Positions 26,741-35,445 of a DNA stretch of 64,000 nucleotides are shown here, piece after piece (position 1 is the stretch's first letter; each line of letters starts with the position of its first letter). Location: positions 2,797,278-2,861,277 of the forward strand of contig NZ_JEMG01000001.1 of NCBI RefSeq assembly GCF_000600295.1, read 5' to 3'. Source of the stretch: Hylemonella gracilis str. Niagara R. GTDB lineage: Bacteria > Pseudomonadota > Gammaproteobacteria > Burkholderiales > Burkholderiaceae_C. The position numbers and the translations under genes are program-made. The notes under the pieces were generated by a model. The model did not search any database, was not told the DNA's origin, and worked only from the letters and a program-made list of their open reading frames with translations.

Positions 26741-28402
26741 ATGCCACCACGTAGCGACTACGACCGCATCGAAATACTTGCATTTCCTATCGACGTAGAC
26801 GCTGTTCTTCAGCATTTGCATCGAGATATGCGCGACGACTGGTTCGAGGATGTCCTACAGCATCGCGATCTATTCGCAAGCAAAAAAGCCTTACGCGACG
26901 TTCTGCACGAAGTTCTTCTAGAAGGAAATGGTCGCTACGGAGCATCAAAAAGGAATGTCTGCGACATCCCCAAAAAGGGACTGGGCGTTCGGTACGCTCT
27001 TGAGACGGATTTTTATGACAGGTTTATTTACCAGGCCATCTGCTCTCACCTCATACCGTTTTATGACCCTCTGCTTTCCCATCGTGTCCTAGGCCATCGC
27101 TACAACAAAAGGCAACTATCGGGCAAAGATCTTTTTAAGGGAAGAATCGAGCTATGGCAGACGTTTGAGGGCGTAACGCGGACGGCACTTCAAAACGATA
27201 AAGCACTGTTTGCAACAGATCTAATAAATTATTTTGAAAACATCACCATTGAAAGCATTCGCGTGGCATTCGAAGAAATGCTTCCCAAAATCAGTGCATC
27301 AGGCCCAGAGAAGGTACTAATTCGGAATTCGATTAATACACTTTGCGAACTGATGACCCATTGGGGTTATAGCGAAAGGCATGGACTTCCACAAAATAGA
27401 GATGCCTCATCATTCATCGCCAACGTGGTTTTAAACGCCGTCGACCACGAGATGGTTAGACTGGGATTCGACTATTACCGGTACGTCGACGACATTCGCA
27501 TAATATGTGACAGCCCGCGCGCGGCCAGGCAGGCTGCCATGCTGCTAATTGGTCAATTGCGCACGGTAGGCATGAACATAAATTCGTCCAAGACGAAAAT
27601 TCTTACGGCGGAGAGCCCGGCTTCCGACGTCAATGAATTCTTTCCAAGTTCCGATGACCGCAGCGTCACCATCGACAGCATGTGGCGTTCAAGAAGTCGA
27701 CGAGTGATCATAAGATCGACCAAATACATATTCCAACTACTCCAAGAATGCATCGACTCCAGGCAAACGCAATCACGGCAGTTTAGGTTTGCCGTAAACA
27801 GACTGATCAGACTGGTAGATGCCGGGATTTTCGATGTACGAGGCGATTTGGCAGAACAGCTCAAATCTCTCCTGATTGACTCCCTAGAAGATCATGCTGT
27901 ATCGACTGACCAATACTGCCGCTTACTTAGTATTCTCGAACTGTTGCCGGCTGAACTGGAACGAATAGAGCAATTCCTCTGCGACCATGAACGAGCCATT
28001 CATTCCTGGCAAAACTATCATCTGTGGTTGATTCTGGCACGCCTCAAATACAAGACTCAAAAGCTTGTAGCTCTGGCAACGCAGCGAATTCAATCTGATG
28101 TCCTGCGATCCGAAGTAGCGGCCACTTTCATATATCTCCGCTGCGTAGATGAAGTCGGCATCTTGGAAGGCATGGCCGCTGATTTTCGATCCAACTGGCC
28201 CTATTATCACCAGCGGAACTACCTACTTGCGACAAGCGATTCAAGTCGAGACCTACTCAAGCCTGTGATCGAACATCTCGGCCCCAAACTAAAAGGCACA
28301 GTCAACCGCGCTAGGAGCCATTTCGTTGCTAATACTCCTTTGGTGGAACGTGAACGGACGCCGATGCCGAAAATGTATGACGAACTGAATCCATATGACT
28401 GA
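26741..28402 (+). CDS. reverse transcriptase of UG/Abi-like layout (candidate defence RT)
   Basis: A 553-residue RNA-directed DNA polymerase. The RT domain spans about residues 60-300. Motif A is ATDLINYFENI with the metal aspartate at 160. Motif B is HGLPQNRDASSFIANVVL (glutamine 218). Motif C is RYVDDIRI, with the YVDD box at 248-251. A motif-D-like GQLRTVGMNINSSKTKI follows. The remaining about 250 residues look all-helical, with no maturase (X), HNH or Cas1 domain, as in UG/Abi defence RTs. It overlaps the polymerase gene by 8 bp. G+C is far below the neighbours (27181-27240 is about 32% by count) and codons such as ATA, AGA and TTA are frequent, indicating transfer. The exact class cannot be assigned here. 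Confidence 0.88.
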   Translation: MPPRSDYDRIEILAFPIDVDAVLQHLHRDMRDDWFEDVLQHRDLFASKKALRDVLHEVLLEGNGRYGASKRNVCDIPKKGLGVRYALETDFYDRFIYQAICSHLIPFYDPLLSHRVLGHRYNKRQLSGKDLFKGRIELWQTFEGVTRTALQNDKALFATDLINYFENITIESIRVAFEEMLPKISASGPEKVLIRNSINTLCELMTHWGYSERHGLPQNRDASSFIANVVLNAVDHEMVRLGFDYYRYVDDIRIICDSPRAARQAAMLLIGQLRTVGMNINSSKTKILTAESPASDVNEFFPSSDDRSVTIDSMWRSRSRRVIIRSTKYIFQLLQECIDSRQTQSRQFRFAVNRLIRLVDAGIFDVRGDLAEQLKSLLIDSLEDHAVSTDQYCRLLSILELLPAELERIEQFLCDHERAIHSWQNYHLWLILARLKYKTQKLVALATQRIQSDVLRSEVAATFIYLRCVDEVGILEGMAADFRSNWPYYHQRNYLLATSDSSRDLLKPVIEHLGPKLKGTVNRARSHFVANTPLVERERTPMPKMYDELNPYD

Positions 28403-29945
28403 GGGGAAAATTGCATTACTTTTCGTGAATGATTTCACCGGTCGCGGTGAGGAGAGATTCTTCTTCGCTTCAGGTGACTCCGTTCAAGAGGTCGATGCTG
28501 ACGAGGTAGTCAAACAAGAATCAGAAATGATTTGCCATGACTATTGGCTAATTGCGCCCGCTCTCTACAAAAAAACTAAATTACTCCCAAGGAGAGTAAT
28601 AGATGTTGAAGAGTTGCGAATTTCAACGTCAGGCCTTCGGGAAGATCGAGAAAATCGGGACTCGCGAGACGTTTGTTCCGTCCTGCTAGAGCAGGATTTT
28701 CTCAAAGAGGACGTGATCAGAAGATACAGAAATATAGTATTCAAGAATGCATTGCTTGACACTGCCACGCTATGCTTCGTAGGCGAAGCACTCCTACGCC
28801 TGTCTGAGGATGTTGAGGCGAAAGCAAAATCGGCAAATGAATGGGAGCGTTACTCGACTATCGAAAGACCCGTCAGCGAGTATCTGCTTCGTTCTGCGGC
28901 ACGTGGCATAGCAATCAATAGCACCGCACTCCGAAAGCACAAGGACAGAATCGAGTTCGACTACTACATGGCATTAAAGGAGTTTTCGGCGGAATATTCT
29001 TTACCGCTCGAAATACCATCAGACGATGAGGTCATCGAATATTTGTCACCCAAGGGGTTTGACTTTTCCGGCGTCGGGGTCGACTATGTTCTCAACTTTG
29101 TCCCGACAACCGATGGATTTTCAGATCGGCTTCTAGAACTAAGAAAGATTGCCACCAGCCGAACAGTTCTGAACGCGATTCCATTTAGCGAGAAGCGGAT
29201 ATTTCCCATCGTAGATCATTTTGGCTCGATCACATCGCGAATTTATTACAAAGACCCGTCGCTTCAAAACCTTGCAAAGCGCCACCGCAACATCATTTCG
29301 GCAGATGAAGGAATGAAACTTTCATACGTCGACTTTGGTCAATTTGAAGCTGGAATTATGGGCGCACTTTCAGGCGACCAATGCATGCTGGATCTTTTCG
29401 CGTCTGGCGACCTCTATTCGCTCGTCGCAGAGGAAATATTCTCCAACACCTCAAAAAGAAAACCGGCAAAAAGGCTATTTCTATCCTACGCCTACGGGAT
29501 GAAGAGGAAGAGGCTGATTGATGCGGCCGTCGAGTTCGGGGCTCAACGAGATGCGGCAAAAGCCTTCTTCAATCAGTTCTCCACATTCGAGAACTGGAAA
29601 TCAGGCGTATGGACAGAATTCCAGTCTAGCGGACGAATTGGGACGGCGTTTGGAAACTACCTCTCCAGAAGCGGCTCCGATGAATTGAGCGAAAAGGAAA
29701 AACGATCAGCAGTGAGCCAAGTCGTTCAAGGGACAGCTTCACTAATTTTTAAGAAGGCGCTGCTGAAATTGAGCCTTTTGACGAACGTCGAGTTAAAGGT
29801 ACCGATGCACGACGCCGTGCTATTTCAGCACCCTGAGAACTTCGATCCCGTCGAAGTGGCCAATATGTTTGCCGCAGTAGTTACTGAGCATTTCGACGGG
29901 AAAATCGCCGGAAAAGCGTCAGTCGCAAACTTCATGCACGATTGA
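28395..29945 (+). CDS. short family A DNA polymerase paired with the RT
   Basis: A 516-residue protein whose C-terminal half is a pol I-type polymerase core. Motif A is SYVDFGQFEAG (metal aspartate 313, Q316, E318). Motif B is KRKPAKRLFLSYAYGMK, aligning R355, K359, Y367 and G368 with the O-helix; leucine 363 replaces the usual Phe/Tyr. Motif C is PMHDAVLF (H472, D473), with alanine where most have glutamate. No 5'-nuclease and no recognisable 3'-5' exonuclease motifs precede it; residues 1-150 match nothing I know. It is shorter than Klenow fragment. The ATG overlaps the RT stop, so the two are translated together, and both share the low G+C. It is not the housekeeping polA. Confidence 0.85.
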   Translation: MTEGKIALLFVNDFTGRGEERFFFASGDSVQEVDADEVVKQESEMICHDYWLIAPALYKKTKLLPRRVIDVEELRISTSGLREDRENRDSRDVCSVLLEQDFLKEDVIRRYRNIVFKNALLDTATLCFVGEALLRLSEDVEAKAKSANEWERYSTIERPVSEYLLRSAARGIAINSTALRKHKDRIEFDYYMALKEFSAEYSLPLEIPSDDEVIEYLSPKGFDFSGVGVDYVLNFVPTTDGFSDRLLELRKIATSRTVLNAIPFSEKRIFPIVDHFGSITSRIYYKDPSLQNLAKRHRNIISADEGMKLSYVDFGQFEAGIMGALSGDQCMLDLFASGDLYSLVAEEIFSNTSKRKPAKRLFLSYAYGMKRKRLIDAAVEFGAQRDAAKAFFNQFSTFENWKSGVWTEFQSSGRIGTAFGNYLSRSGSDELSEKEKRSAVSQVVQGTASLIFKKALLKLSLLTNVELKVPMHDAVLFQHPENFDPVEVANMFAAVVTEHFDGKIAGKASVANFMHD

Positions 29946-30108
29946 CGGGCATATTCAAATTCATTCCCATCCTTGTCCTCGCGAGCGCCGACTGCCTACC
30001 TGTCACCGTACTCGTCGAACATCCTGCAAGGGTCATTCTCGACTCTGATTTCCCAGCACAGCCCTCGTGCCAAGCGCGCGCCCCTGGGCTCATCAACACG
30101 GGGACCTC
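29946..30108. other. right junction of the island, no gene seen
   Basis: About 160 bp in which base composition climbs back to the chromosomal level. I see no tRNA, transposase remnant or direct repeat matching the left side (26456-26540), and no clear terminator. Confidence 0.4.
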
Positions 30109-30693
30109 TCAGAACCCGAGACTGGCGCCCGCACCCAGCAAGGTCGCCACACCCAGCACAGCAAAGATCAGCGCGGCGACGCCGTGCACCAGGCGGATGG
30201 GCAGTTTGTGCGCGAGCTTGTCGCCGATCAGCACGGCAGGCACATTGGCCAGCATCATGCCCAGGGTGGTGCCGATCACGACCAGGAAGGCGTCGGCATA
30301 GCGCGCGGCCATGGCCACGGTCGCGATCTGGGTCTTGTCGCCCATCTCGGCCAGAAAGAAGGCGACGAAGGTCGCGCCGAAGACACCAAGCCGGCGCGCG
30401 GACTGGGACTCGCCCTCGTCGTCGTCCATCTTGTCGGGCACCAGGGTCCAGGCGGCCATGGCGATGAAGGACAGGCCCAGCACCCAGCGCAGCACCTGCG
30501 GGCTGGTCAGGCTGGTGAGCCAGGCGCCGAGCGCGCCGGCCAGGGCGTGGTTGAGCAGGGTCGCGGCCAGGATGCCCCCGATGATGGGCCAGGGGCGCTT
30601 GAAGCGGGCGGCGAGGATGAAGGCCAGCAGTTGGGTCTTGTCGCCGATTTCGGCGAGGGCCACCACACCAGTCGAGACGAGGAGTGCTTCCAT
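30109..30693 (-). CDS. manganese exporter of the TMEM165/GDT1 (UPF0016) family
   Basis: A 194-residue membrane protein with six or so helices built from two repeats, each with the family motif E-x-G-D-K-T (EIGDKTQLLAFILAARF near residue 15, EMGDKTQIATVAMAARY near 115). Bacterial members export Mn2+. A yybP-ykoY manganese riboswitch directly upstream supports that role. The gene is unrelated in sequence to the MntP family, which carries the same riboswitch in other bacteria. Confidence 0.9.
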   Translation of the reverse strand: MEALLVSTGVVALAEIGDKTQLLAFILAARFKRPWPIIGGILAATLLNHALAGALGAWLTSLTSPQVLRWVLGLSFIAMAAWTLVPDKMDDDEGESQSARRLGVFGATFVAFFLAEMGDKTQIATVAMAARYADAFLVVIGTTLGMMLANVPAVLIGDKLAHKLPIRLVHGVAALIFAVLGVATLLGAGASLGF

Positions 30694-30720
30694 GAGAAAT
30701 GTCCAAGGCCGGAACAGAGA

Positions 30721-30866
30721 GACGATTGACCACGACGCATCCCCGGCCAGATCGGAGGCTTCGTGGTCAAAGGTCTTGCCAGGCCAGGAGCTGCTTGCGC
30801 CATGACCCGGTGGGCCAAGTGTGTTGACGCAAACCTCTTCGCGGTGAAGAGCGGCTACTCCCCAAT
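30721..30866 (-). ncRNA. yybP-ykoY manganese riboswitch
   Basis: On the minus strand the 5' side reads GGGGAGTAGCCGC (30863-30851), the conserved yybP-ykoY loop, and further on CGTCAACA and GGCAAGACCTTTGACC, also hallmarks. A perfect 10-bp stem pairs TCGTGGTCAA on the plus strand at 30761-30770 with TTGACCACGA at 30726-30735. It precedes the TMEM165/GDT1 gene and should switch it on at high Mn2+. A TAGAAT box (30882-30877) a short distance upstream may be the -10 element. Exact ends are approximate. Confidence 0.88.
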
Positions 30867-30964
30867 GACGAGGCGGATTCTAGCAAAGGGTCCGCGTGCG
30901 GCTCGGACCATCGCCTACGATGCCGCCTGGCGTGGCTTTCCACGCTTGAACGGAGCACCACAAC

Positions 30965-31888
30965 ATGAAGATCCTGATCCTTGGCGCCGGTGGCATCGGC
31001 GGTTATTTCGGCGCGCGCCTGATCCAGGCCGGCGCGGACGTCACCTTTCTGCTGCGCGAGCGGCGCAAGCAGCAGGTGGACAGCGAGGGCTTGAAGATCG
31101 AAACGCCGCGCGGCCCCTTCAGCGTGCAGCCGCGCACGGTGACGGCGCAGACCGTGGGGCCGGATTACGACCTGATCCTGCTCACGCCCAAGGCCTATGA
31201 CCTGGACAGCGCGCTGGCCTCGCTGGCCCGCGCCGATGGGCGCGGCGTGCTGCTGCCCTTCCTCAACGGCATCGACCACCTGCAGGCGCTGGATGCGCGC
31301 TATGGCCGCGCGCGCGTCATGGGCGGCGTGGCCCACATCGCGGCCGCACTCACACCCGCGGGCGTGGTGAAACAGCTCAGCGACCTGCACCGCCTGACCG
31401 TCGGTGCGCGCGACCCGGCCCACGGGCCCCTGGCGCGCGATTTCGCGGCCCTGGGCACGGGCGCCGGTTACGACAGCCTGCTCAGCGAGGACATCGAACA
31501 GGTGCTGTGGGACAAATGGGTGTTCCTCGCCACGCTGGCGGGCATGACCACGGTCTGCCAAGGCTCGGTCGGCGAGATCGTGGCCACCAGCGAGGGCGAA
31601 GCCCTGACGCGCGCCATGTACGCACAGGCCTGCGCGGTGGCCGAGGCCGACGGCCACGCCGTGGGCGACGCGGCCAAAACCCAGGCCATGGCCATGCTGA
31701 CGCAGCCGGGTTCGGCCTTCACGGCCTCGATGCTGCGGGACCTGCAAGGCGGACAGCCGACCGAGCACGAGCACATCCTGGGCGCGCTGGCGCGCCGTGG
31801 CCGCCAGCTCGGCGTGGGCGTGGACTTGCTGCGCCTGGCCTACACGCACATGGCCGTGCGTGCCGCGCAATCCAAACCGCAGACCTGA
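30965..31888 (+). CDS. panE: 2-dehydropantoate 2-reductase
   Basis: NADPH-dependent reduction of ketopantoate to pantoate in coenzyme A synthesis. The 307-residue protein has the Rossmann motif MKILILGAGGIGGYFGARL at the N-terminus, the lysine in LLTPKAYDLDSAL and the C-terminal helical domain with VLWDKWVFLATLAGMT. It is divergent from the riboswitch-controlled Mn exporter. Paralogues with other 2-oxo-acid substrates exist in this family, so PanE is the likely but not proven member. Confidence 0.85.
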   Translation: MKILILGAGGIGGYFGARLIQAGADVTFLLRERRKQQVDSEGLKIETPRGPFSVQPRTVTAQTVGPDYDLILLTPKAYDLDSALASLARADGRGVLLPFLNGIDHLQALDARYGRARVMGGVAHIAAALTPAGVVKQLSDLHRLTVGARDPAHGPLARDFAALGTGAGYDSLLSEDIEQVLWDKWVFLATLAGMTTVCQGSVGEIVATSEGEALTRAMYAQACAVAEADGHAVGDAAKTQAMAMLTQPGSAFTASMLRDLQGGQPTEHEHILGALARRGRQLGVGVDLLRLAYTHMAVRAAQSKPQT

Positions 31889-31919
31889 TCCCGATCCGTC
31901 GGCGCGCAGCCCGGTGCCG

Positions 31920-33080
31920 TCAGCGCACCAGCGCAGCCGACTTCACCTGGGCCCAGACCGGCAACCCCGCGCGCAGGCCGAGCGAATCGCAAGCGCGGCG
32001 GGTGACGCGGGCCAGCAGCAGGGAATCGCCGCAGCGCAGGCGCACCAGCACCTGCGAGGCATGGGCATCGGGCGCGATGGTGTCCACCACGGCCGGCAGC
32101 AGGTTCTGGATGCTGGTCTGGCGCGGTTCGACCAAGGCCAGGCTGACGTCGCGGGCCAGCACGCGCAGGCGCACCGCGTGCCCAAGCTCGACAGCATCGT
32201 CACGCAACCAGAGTTCGCCCCCGGGGAATGTCACGCGCGCCAACAGCCAAGATGCATTGCGCTCGACCACGGTGCCATGCAACAAGGCGCCCGCGTCTTC
32301 ACCAACGACCACCGCGCTGTCGAGGGCAGCCAGCACCTCTTCCACGGGACCAGCCGTGCTCACCTGTCCACGGTCCAGCACCACCAGGTGTTGGGCCAAC
32401 CGCGCCAGCTCATCGGCCGAATGGGTGACGTAGAGCATGGGCAGGCGCAACTCGTCGCGCAGGCGCTCCAACCAGGGCAGGATCTCCTGGCGGCGCGCGG
32501 CATCCAGCGCAGCCAGCGGTTCGTCCAGCAGCAGCAGACGCGGCCCGGTGGCCAGGGCTCGCGCGATGGCCACGCGTTGGCGCTCGCCACCAGACAGCTG
32601 CTGCACGCGCCGCGCGAGCAGGTGGTCGATCCCCAGCAAGGCCACGGCCTCGTCCAGCGTTCGCTGACCTTGGGCCAAGAACGCACCACGCCAGCTACGC
32701 TTCAGCCCGTATTGCAAATTGCCGCGCACGTCGAGGTGTTCGAACAGGCTGGCCTCCTGGAACACATAACCCAGCGGCCGTTGGTGCGTGGGCAAGAAGA
32801 CCCCCGCCGCCTCGTCCTGCCAGACCTCGCGGCCCACGACCACGCGGGCGGGTGCGCGCCCAGCGGGTGATACCGCGCGCTCCAGCCCGGCCACGCAACG
32901 CAGCAGGCTGGTCTTGCCCGAACCCGAAGGCCCGTAGAGCACGGTGATGCCGCGCGCAGGCAGCGCGAGGTCCACATTCAATTCGAAATCAGCGCGCGCC
33001 AGGCTCAGGCGCACCTGGAAGGGCACGTCTGGCATGGCCTGCTCGCCCCTCACCTTGTCATTCACGGCCAGTTCGTTCAT
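31920..33080 (-). CDS. modC: molybdate ABC transporter ATP-binding protein
   Basis: ATPase of the molybdate importer, 386 residues from the ATG at 33080. Walker [10 protein letters not shown], signature [15 protein letters not shown] and Walker B LLLLDEP are present, followed by a C-terminal MOP/TOBE domain ([26 protein letters not shown] region) that binds oxyanion. The start overlaps the modB stop (ATGA). Longer in-frame starts run inside modB and are not used. Confidence 0.94.
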   Translation of the reverse strand: MNELAVNDKVRGEQAMPDVPFQVRLSLARADFELNVDLALPARGITVLYGPSGSGKTSLLRCVAGLERAVSPAGRAPARVVVGREVWQDEAAGVFLPTHQRPLGYVFQEASLFEHLDVRGNLQYGLKRSWRGAFLAQGQRTLDEAVALLGIDHLLARRVQQLSGGERQRVAIARALATGPRLLLLDEPLAALDAARRQEILPWLERLRDELRLPMLYVTHSADELARLAQHLVVLDRGQVSTAGPVEEVLAALDSAVVVGEDAGALLHGTVVERNASWLLARVTFPGGELWLRDDAVELGHAVRLRVLARDVSLALVEPRQTSIQNLLPAVVDTIAPDAHASQVLVRLRCGDSLLLARVTRRACDSLGLRAGLPVWAQVKSAALVR

Positions 33081-33760
33081 GGCATGACCCGATCGCGCCC
33101 GCGCCGCAGACCGGCCAGCACCAGCAACACCACGAAGCTGAACAACACCATGCCCCCCGCCAGCCAGTGGGCCTGCGTGTACTCCATCGCTTCCACATGA
33201 CCGTAGATCTGGGTCGAGACCACGCGGGTCTGCCCGGGAACGTTGCCGCCGATCATCAGCACCACGCCGAACTCGCCCACGGTGTGCGCGAAGCTCAGGA
33301 TGGCCGCCGTCAGCACCCCGCCCTTGGCCTGCGGCAGGGCCACGGTGAAGAAGGCGTCGAGCGGACGCGCCCGCAACGTGGCCGCCACCTCCAAGGGACG
33401 CGCGCCCAGAGACTCGAAGGCGTGCTGCAGCGGCTGCACCGCGAAGGGCAGGGAGAAGACGATCGAGCCGATCAATAGCCCCGTGAAGGTGAACGACAAC
33501 GAGCCCCAGCCCAGCGCCTGGGTGATCTGCCCCAGCCAGCCGCTGGGACCCATCAGCAGCAGCAAGTAGAAGCCCAGCACCGTGGGCGGCAGAACCAGGG
33601 GCAAGGTCACGAGCGCGCTGACCGGCGCGCGCCAGCGTGAGGCACTGCGCGCCAGCCACCAGGCCAGGGGCGTGGCGAGGATCAGCAACAGCAAGGTTGT
33701 GAGCGCGGCCAGTTCCAGCGTGAGCCGGATGGCCTGCCAGTCGTCATCGGAAAACACCAT
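33077..33760 (-). CDS. modB: molybdate ABC transporter permease
   Basis: Inner-membrane channel of the molybdate importer, 227 residues with about five helices. The EAA loop ([20 protein letters not shown]) contacts Mod[18 protein letters not shown] and [16 protein letters not shown] are conserved ModB segments. It sits between modA (9 bp gap) and modC (overlap). Confidence 0.94.
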   Translation of the reverse strand: MVFSDDDWQAIRLTLELAALTTLLLLILATPLAWWLARSASRWRAPVSALVTLPLVLPPTVLGFYLLLLMGPSGWLGQITQALGWGSLSFTFTGLLIGSIVFSLPFAVQPLQHAFESLGARPLEVAATLRARPLDAFFTVALPQAKGGVLTAAILSFAHTVGEFGVVLMIGGNVPGQTRVVSTQIYGHVEAMEYTQAHWLAGGMVLFSFVVLLVLAGLRRGRDRVMP

Positions 33761-33769
33761 CGCCCCAGA

Positions 33770-34540
33770 TCAGTCGAGACCGTAAGCAAAAGACCGAATC
33801 ACGGCTCGGGCCTTCTCGCCGCGCAGGTATTGCATGAAGGCGACCGCGGCGAGATTGTCTCGCCCCGTCTTGAGCAGGATGACGTCCTGTCGGATCGGCC
33901 GGTGCAGGCGCGCCGGCACACGCCAGACCGAGCCCTCCTTCAGCTTGCCACCCTGCTCGTCCGGCGCCCAAACCTGCGACAGCGCGACGAAGCCCAGCGC
34001 CGCGTTGCCCGTGGCCACGAACTGGTGGGTCTGGCCGATGCTCTGACCCTGCACAAACTTTGGTTTCAGCGCATCAAGCAGTCCGAGCGCGGTCAAGACC
34101 TCCACCGCCGCCGCGCCATAGGGCGCGAGCCGGGGATCGGCCAGCGCGATCTTGTCGAATTGGCCGCTCCTGAGCACCTCGCCCTTCGCGTCCACCAGCC
34201 CGGGCTGCCTGCTCCACAGCACCAGGGTGCCGATGGCGTAGGTGTAACGATGGTCCTTGCCGCCACCGCCCCGCCCTTCCTGTTCCAGCTTGGCCGGTGT
34301 TGTGTCGTCGGCGGACAGCAGCACGTCGAAGGGCGCGCCATTGCGGATCTGCGCGTAGAACTTGCCCGTGGAGCCGAAAGACAGCACGGCCTTGTGCCCC
34401 GTGTCCGCCTCGAACATGGCGGCGATCTTCTGCATGGGCGCGGTGAAGTTGGCGGCCACGGCCACTTGAACTTCGCCAGCCTGCGCCACTCCTAAAAGAC
34501 TTAGCAAACCGACAACAGAAATCGTGAAATGCTTGAGCAT
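33770..34540 (-). CDS. modA: periplasmic molybdate-binding protein
   Basis: Captures molybdate for ModBC. The 256-residue precursor starts at the ATG at 34540 with a signal peptide (MLKHFTISVVGLLSLLGVAQA) followed by VQVAVAANFTAPMQKIA. FGSTGKFYAQIRNGAPFDV is the ligand-binding segment. A TTG six codons upstream is the alternative start. Two ModE-like boxes lie directly upstream, so it heads the modABC operon under molybdate control. Confidence 0.94.
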   Translation of the reverse strand: MLKHFTISVVGLLSLLGVAQAGEVQVAVAANFTAPMQKIAAMFEADTGHKAVLSFGSTGKFYAQIRNGAPFDVLLSADDTTPAKLEQEGRGGGGKDHRYTYAIGTLVLWSRQPGLVDAKGEVLRSGQFDKIALADPRLAPYGAAAVEVLTALGLLDALKPKFVQGQSIGQTHQFVATGNAALGFVALSQVWAPDEQGGKLKEGSVWRVPARLHRPIRQDVILLKTGRDNLAAVAFMQYLRGEKARAVIRSFAYGLD

Positions 34541-34548
34541 GGATTGAT

Positions 34549-34571
34549 CGCTATTCAAACCGTGAATAACG
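34549..34571. promoter_or_regulatory. ModE box 1
   Basis: CGCTATTCA-N5-TGAATAACG, an inverted repeat with one mismatch, resembling the E. coli ModE site (CGnTATATA-N6-TATATAACG). It lies just upstream of the modA start. Confidence 0.65.
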
Positions 34572-34595
34572 CAAATCTAGCACAAGCAAGTGAAC

Positions 34596-34618
34596 CGCTA
34601 TTCATGACATGAACAACG
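34596..34618. promoter_or_regulatory. ModE box 2
   Basis: CGCTATTCA-N5-TGAACAACG, the same half-site layout with two mismatches, centred 47 bp from box 1. The pair sits in the modA-lipoprotein intergenic region. Confidence 0.55.
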
Positions 34619-34785
34619 AATAGGAAGAGCCCAGAAACTCAATGAACCACGGCTGGTTTCGCACCAAGACTCTGAAGTCGCGCTACATGCGGCGAAAAAC
34701 ATAGATCGCGTGAGTTAGCATCCACAGGCGTGAATTCAGAATGGATCCTGAATCTCGCGAAAGCAAACACCCAAGGGAAACACCA

Positions 34786-35403
34786 GTGAAAAACAAAGCT
34801 TCAATCGTCTTGCTCGCGACCATCTCCTTCATTCTTTCCGGTTGTGGTCTCTTCCGGCCCCCCGTCAACCCAGAGTTTGACAAGGAAAAATTTGCAAAAG
34901 GCGAGCAGAGCTACGTCGTCATTTCCGCTTCAAACAACGTCTCCACCTCCAACATTCCCGTCAGCAACATCTTCCTTTTTGAAAACGAGAACGGTAAAAA
35001 ATTCGAGCTGTACGTCACCGGAACACAGGGTGTCATGGTTCCAGCGGGCAATTACCGGCTCAAAGAATATTGGCTGGCGGGCTCCAAAACCACAGGCAAT
35101 GTGACCGTGGGCGTTGAACTGAATTTCTCACGCTACACCGAGGCCTCATTCACCGCCCCTGCCGGCAAAGCCATTTATCTTGGCAAGGTGGAAACCATCG
35201 TCACCAAGAACAAGACGAATGCCTTCAAGAGGGCCATGAACTTCAAGATCAATGTTGGCGACCTGGAATATGAAAGCACGGTCAAGGACGATTTCGCGGA
35301 AATGACGCCAGTAGCCAAGGCTGCATTCGAGCAAACGAGTGGTTTGACGCTTGAAAAAGGTGTTCTGAACTGGAGCAAGACGGATCCACGAAAGAAGCGC
35401 TAA
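34786..35403 (+). CDS. putative lipoprotein, unknown function
   Basis: A 205-residue exported protein. From the GTG at 34786, preceded by AAGGGA, it has a lysine-containing N-terminus, a hydrophobic core and the lipobox ILSGC, so it should be lipidated at cysteine 20 or so. The mature part is mostly polar and beta-rich (FLFENENGKKFELYVTGTQG, ELNFSRYTEASFTAPAGKAI). An ATG 15 codons upstream would put charged residues before the signal and is less likely. Base composition is lower in G+C than the mod genes around it. I do not recognise the family. Confidence 0.65.
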   Translation: MKNKASIVLLATISFILSGCGLFRPPVNPEFDKEKFAKGEQSYVVISASNNVSTSNIPVSNIFLFENENGKKFELYVTGTQGVMVPAGNYRLKEYWLAGSKTTGNVTVGVELNFSRYTEASFTAPAGKAIYLGKVETIVTKNKTNAFKRAMNFKINVGDLEYESTVKDDFAEMTPVAKAAFEQTSGLTLEKGVLNWSKTDPRKKR

Positions 35404-35445
35404 TCAGGCCACATCACCACGGACCCGGTTGACCTCGATTCGAGC

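Noticed and set aside
26741-28402. RT as part of a group II intron, retron or diversity-generating retroelement
   Set aside because: No domain X, HNH or domain V RNA, no msr/msd-like pairing recognised, and no template/variable repeats; the polymerase partner does not fit these.
26456-30108. Integrative element with attachment sites around the RT/polymerase island
   Set aside because: No integrase, tRNA or matching direct repeats at the two ends were found by eye.
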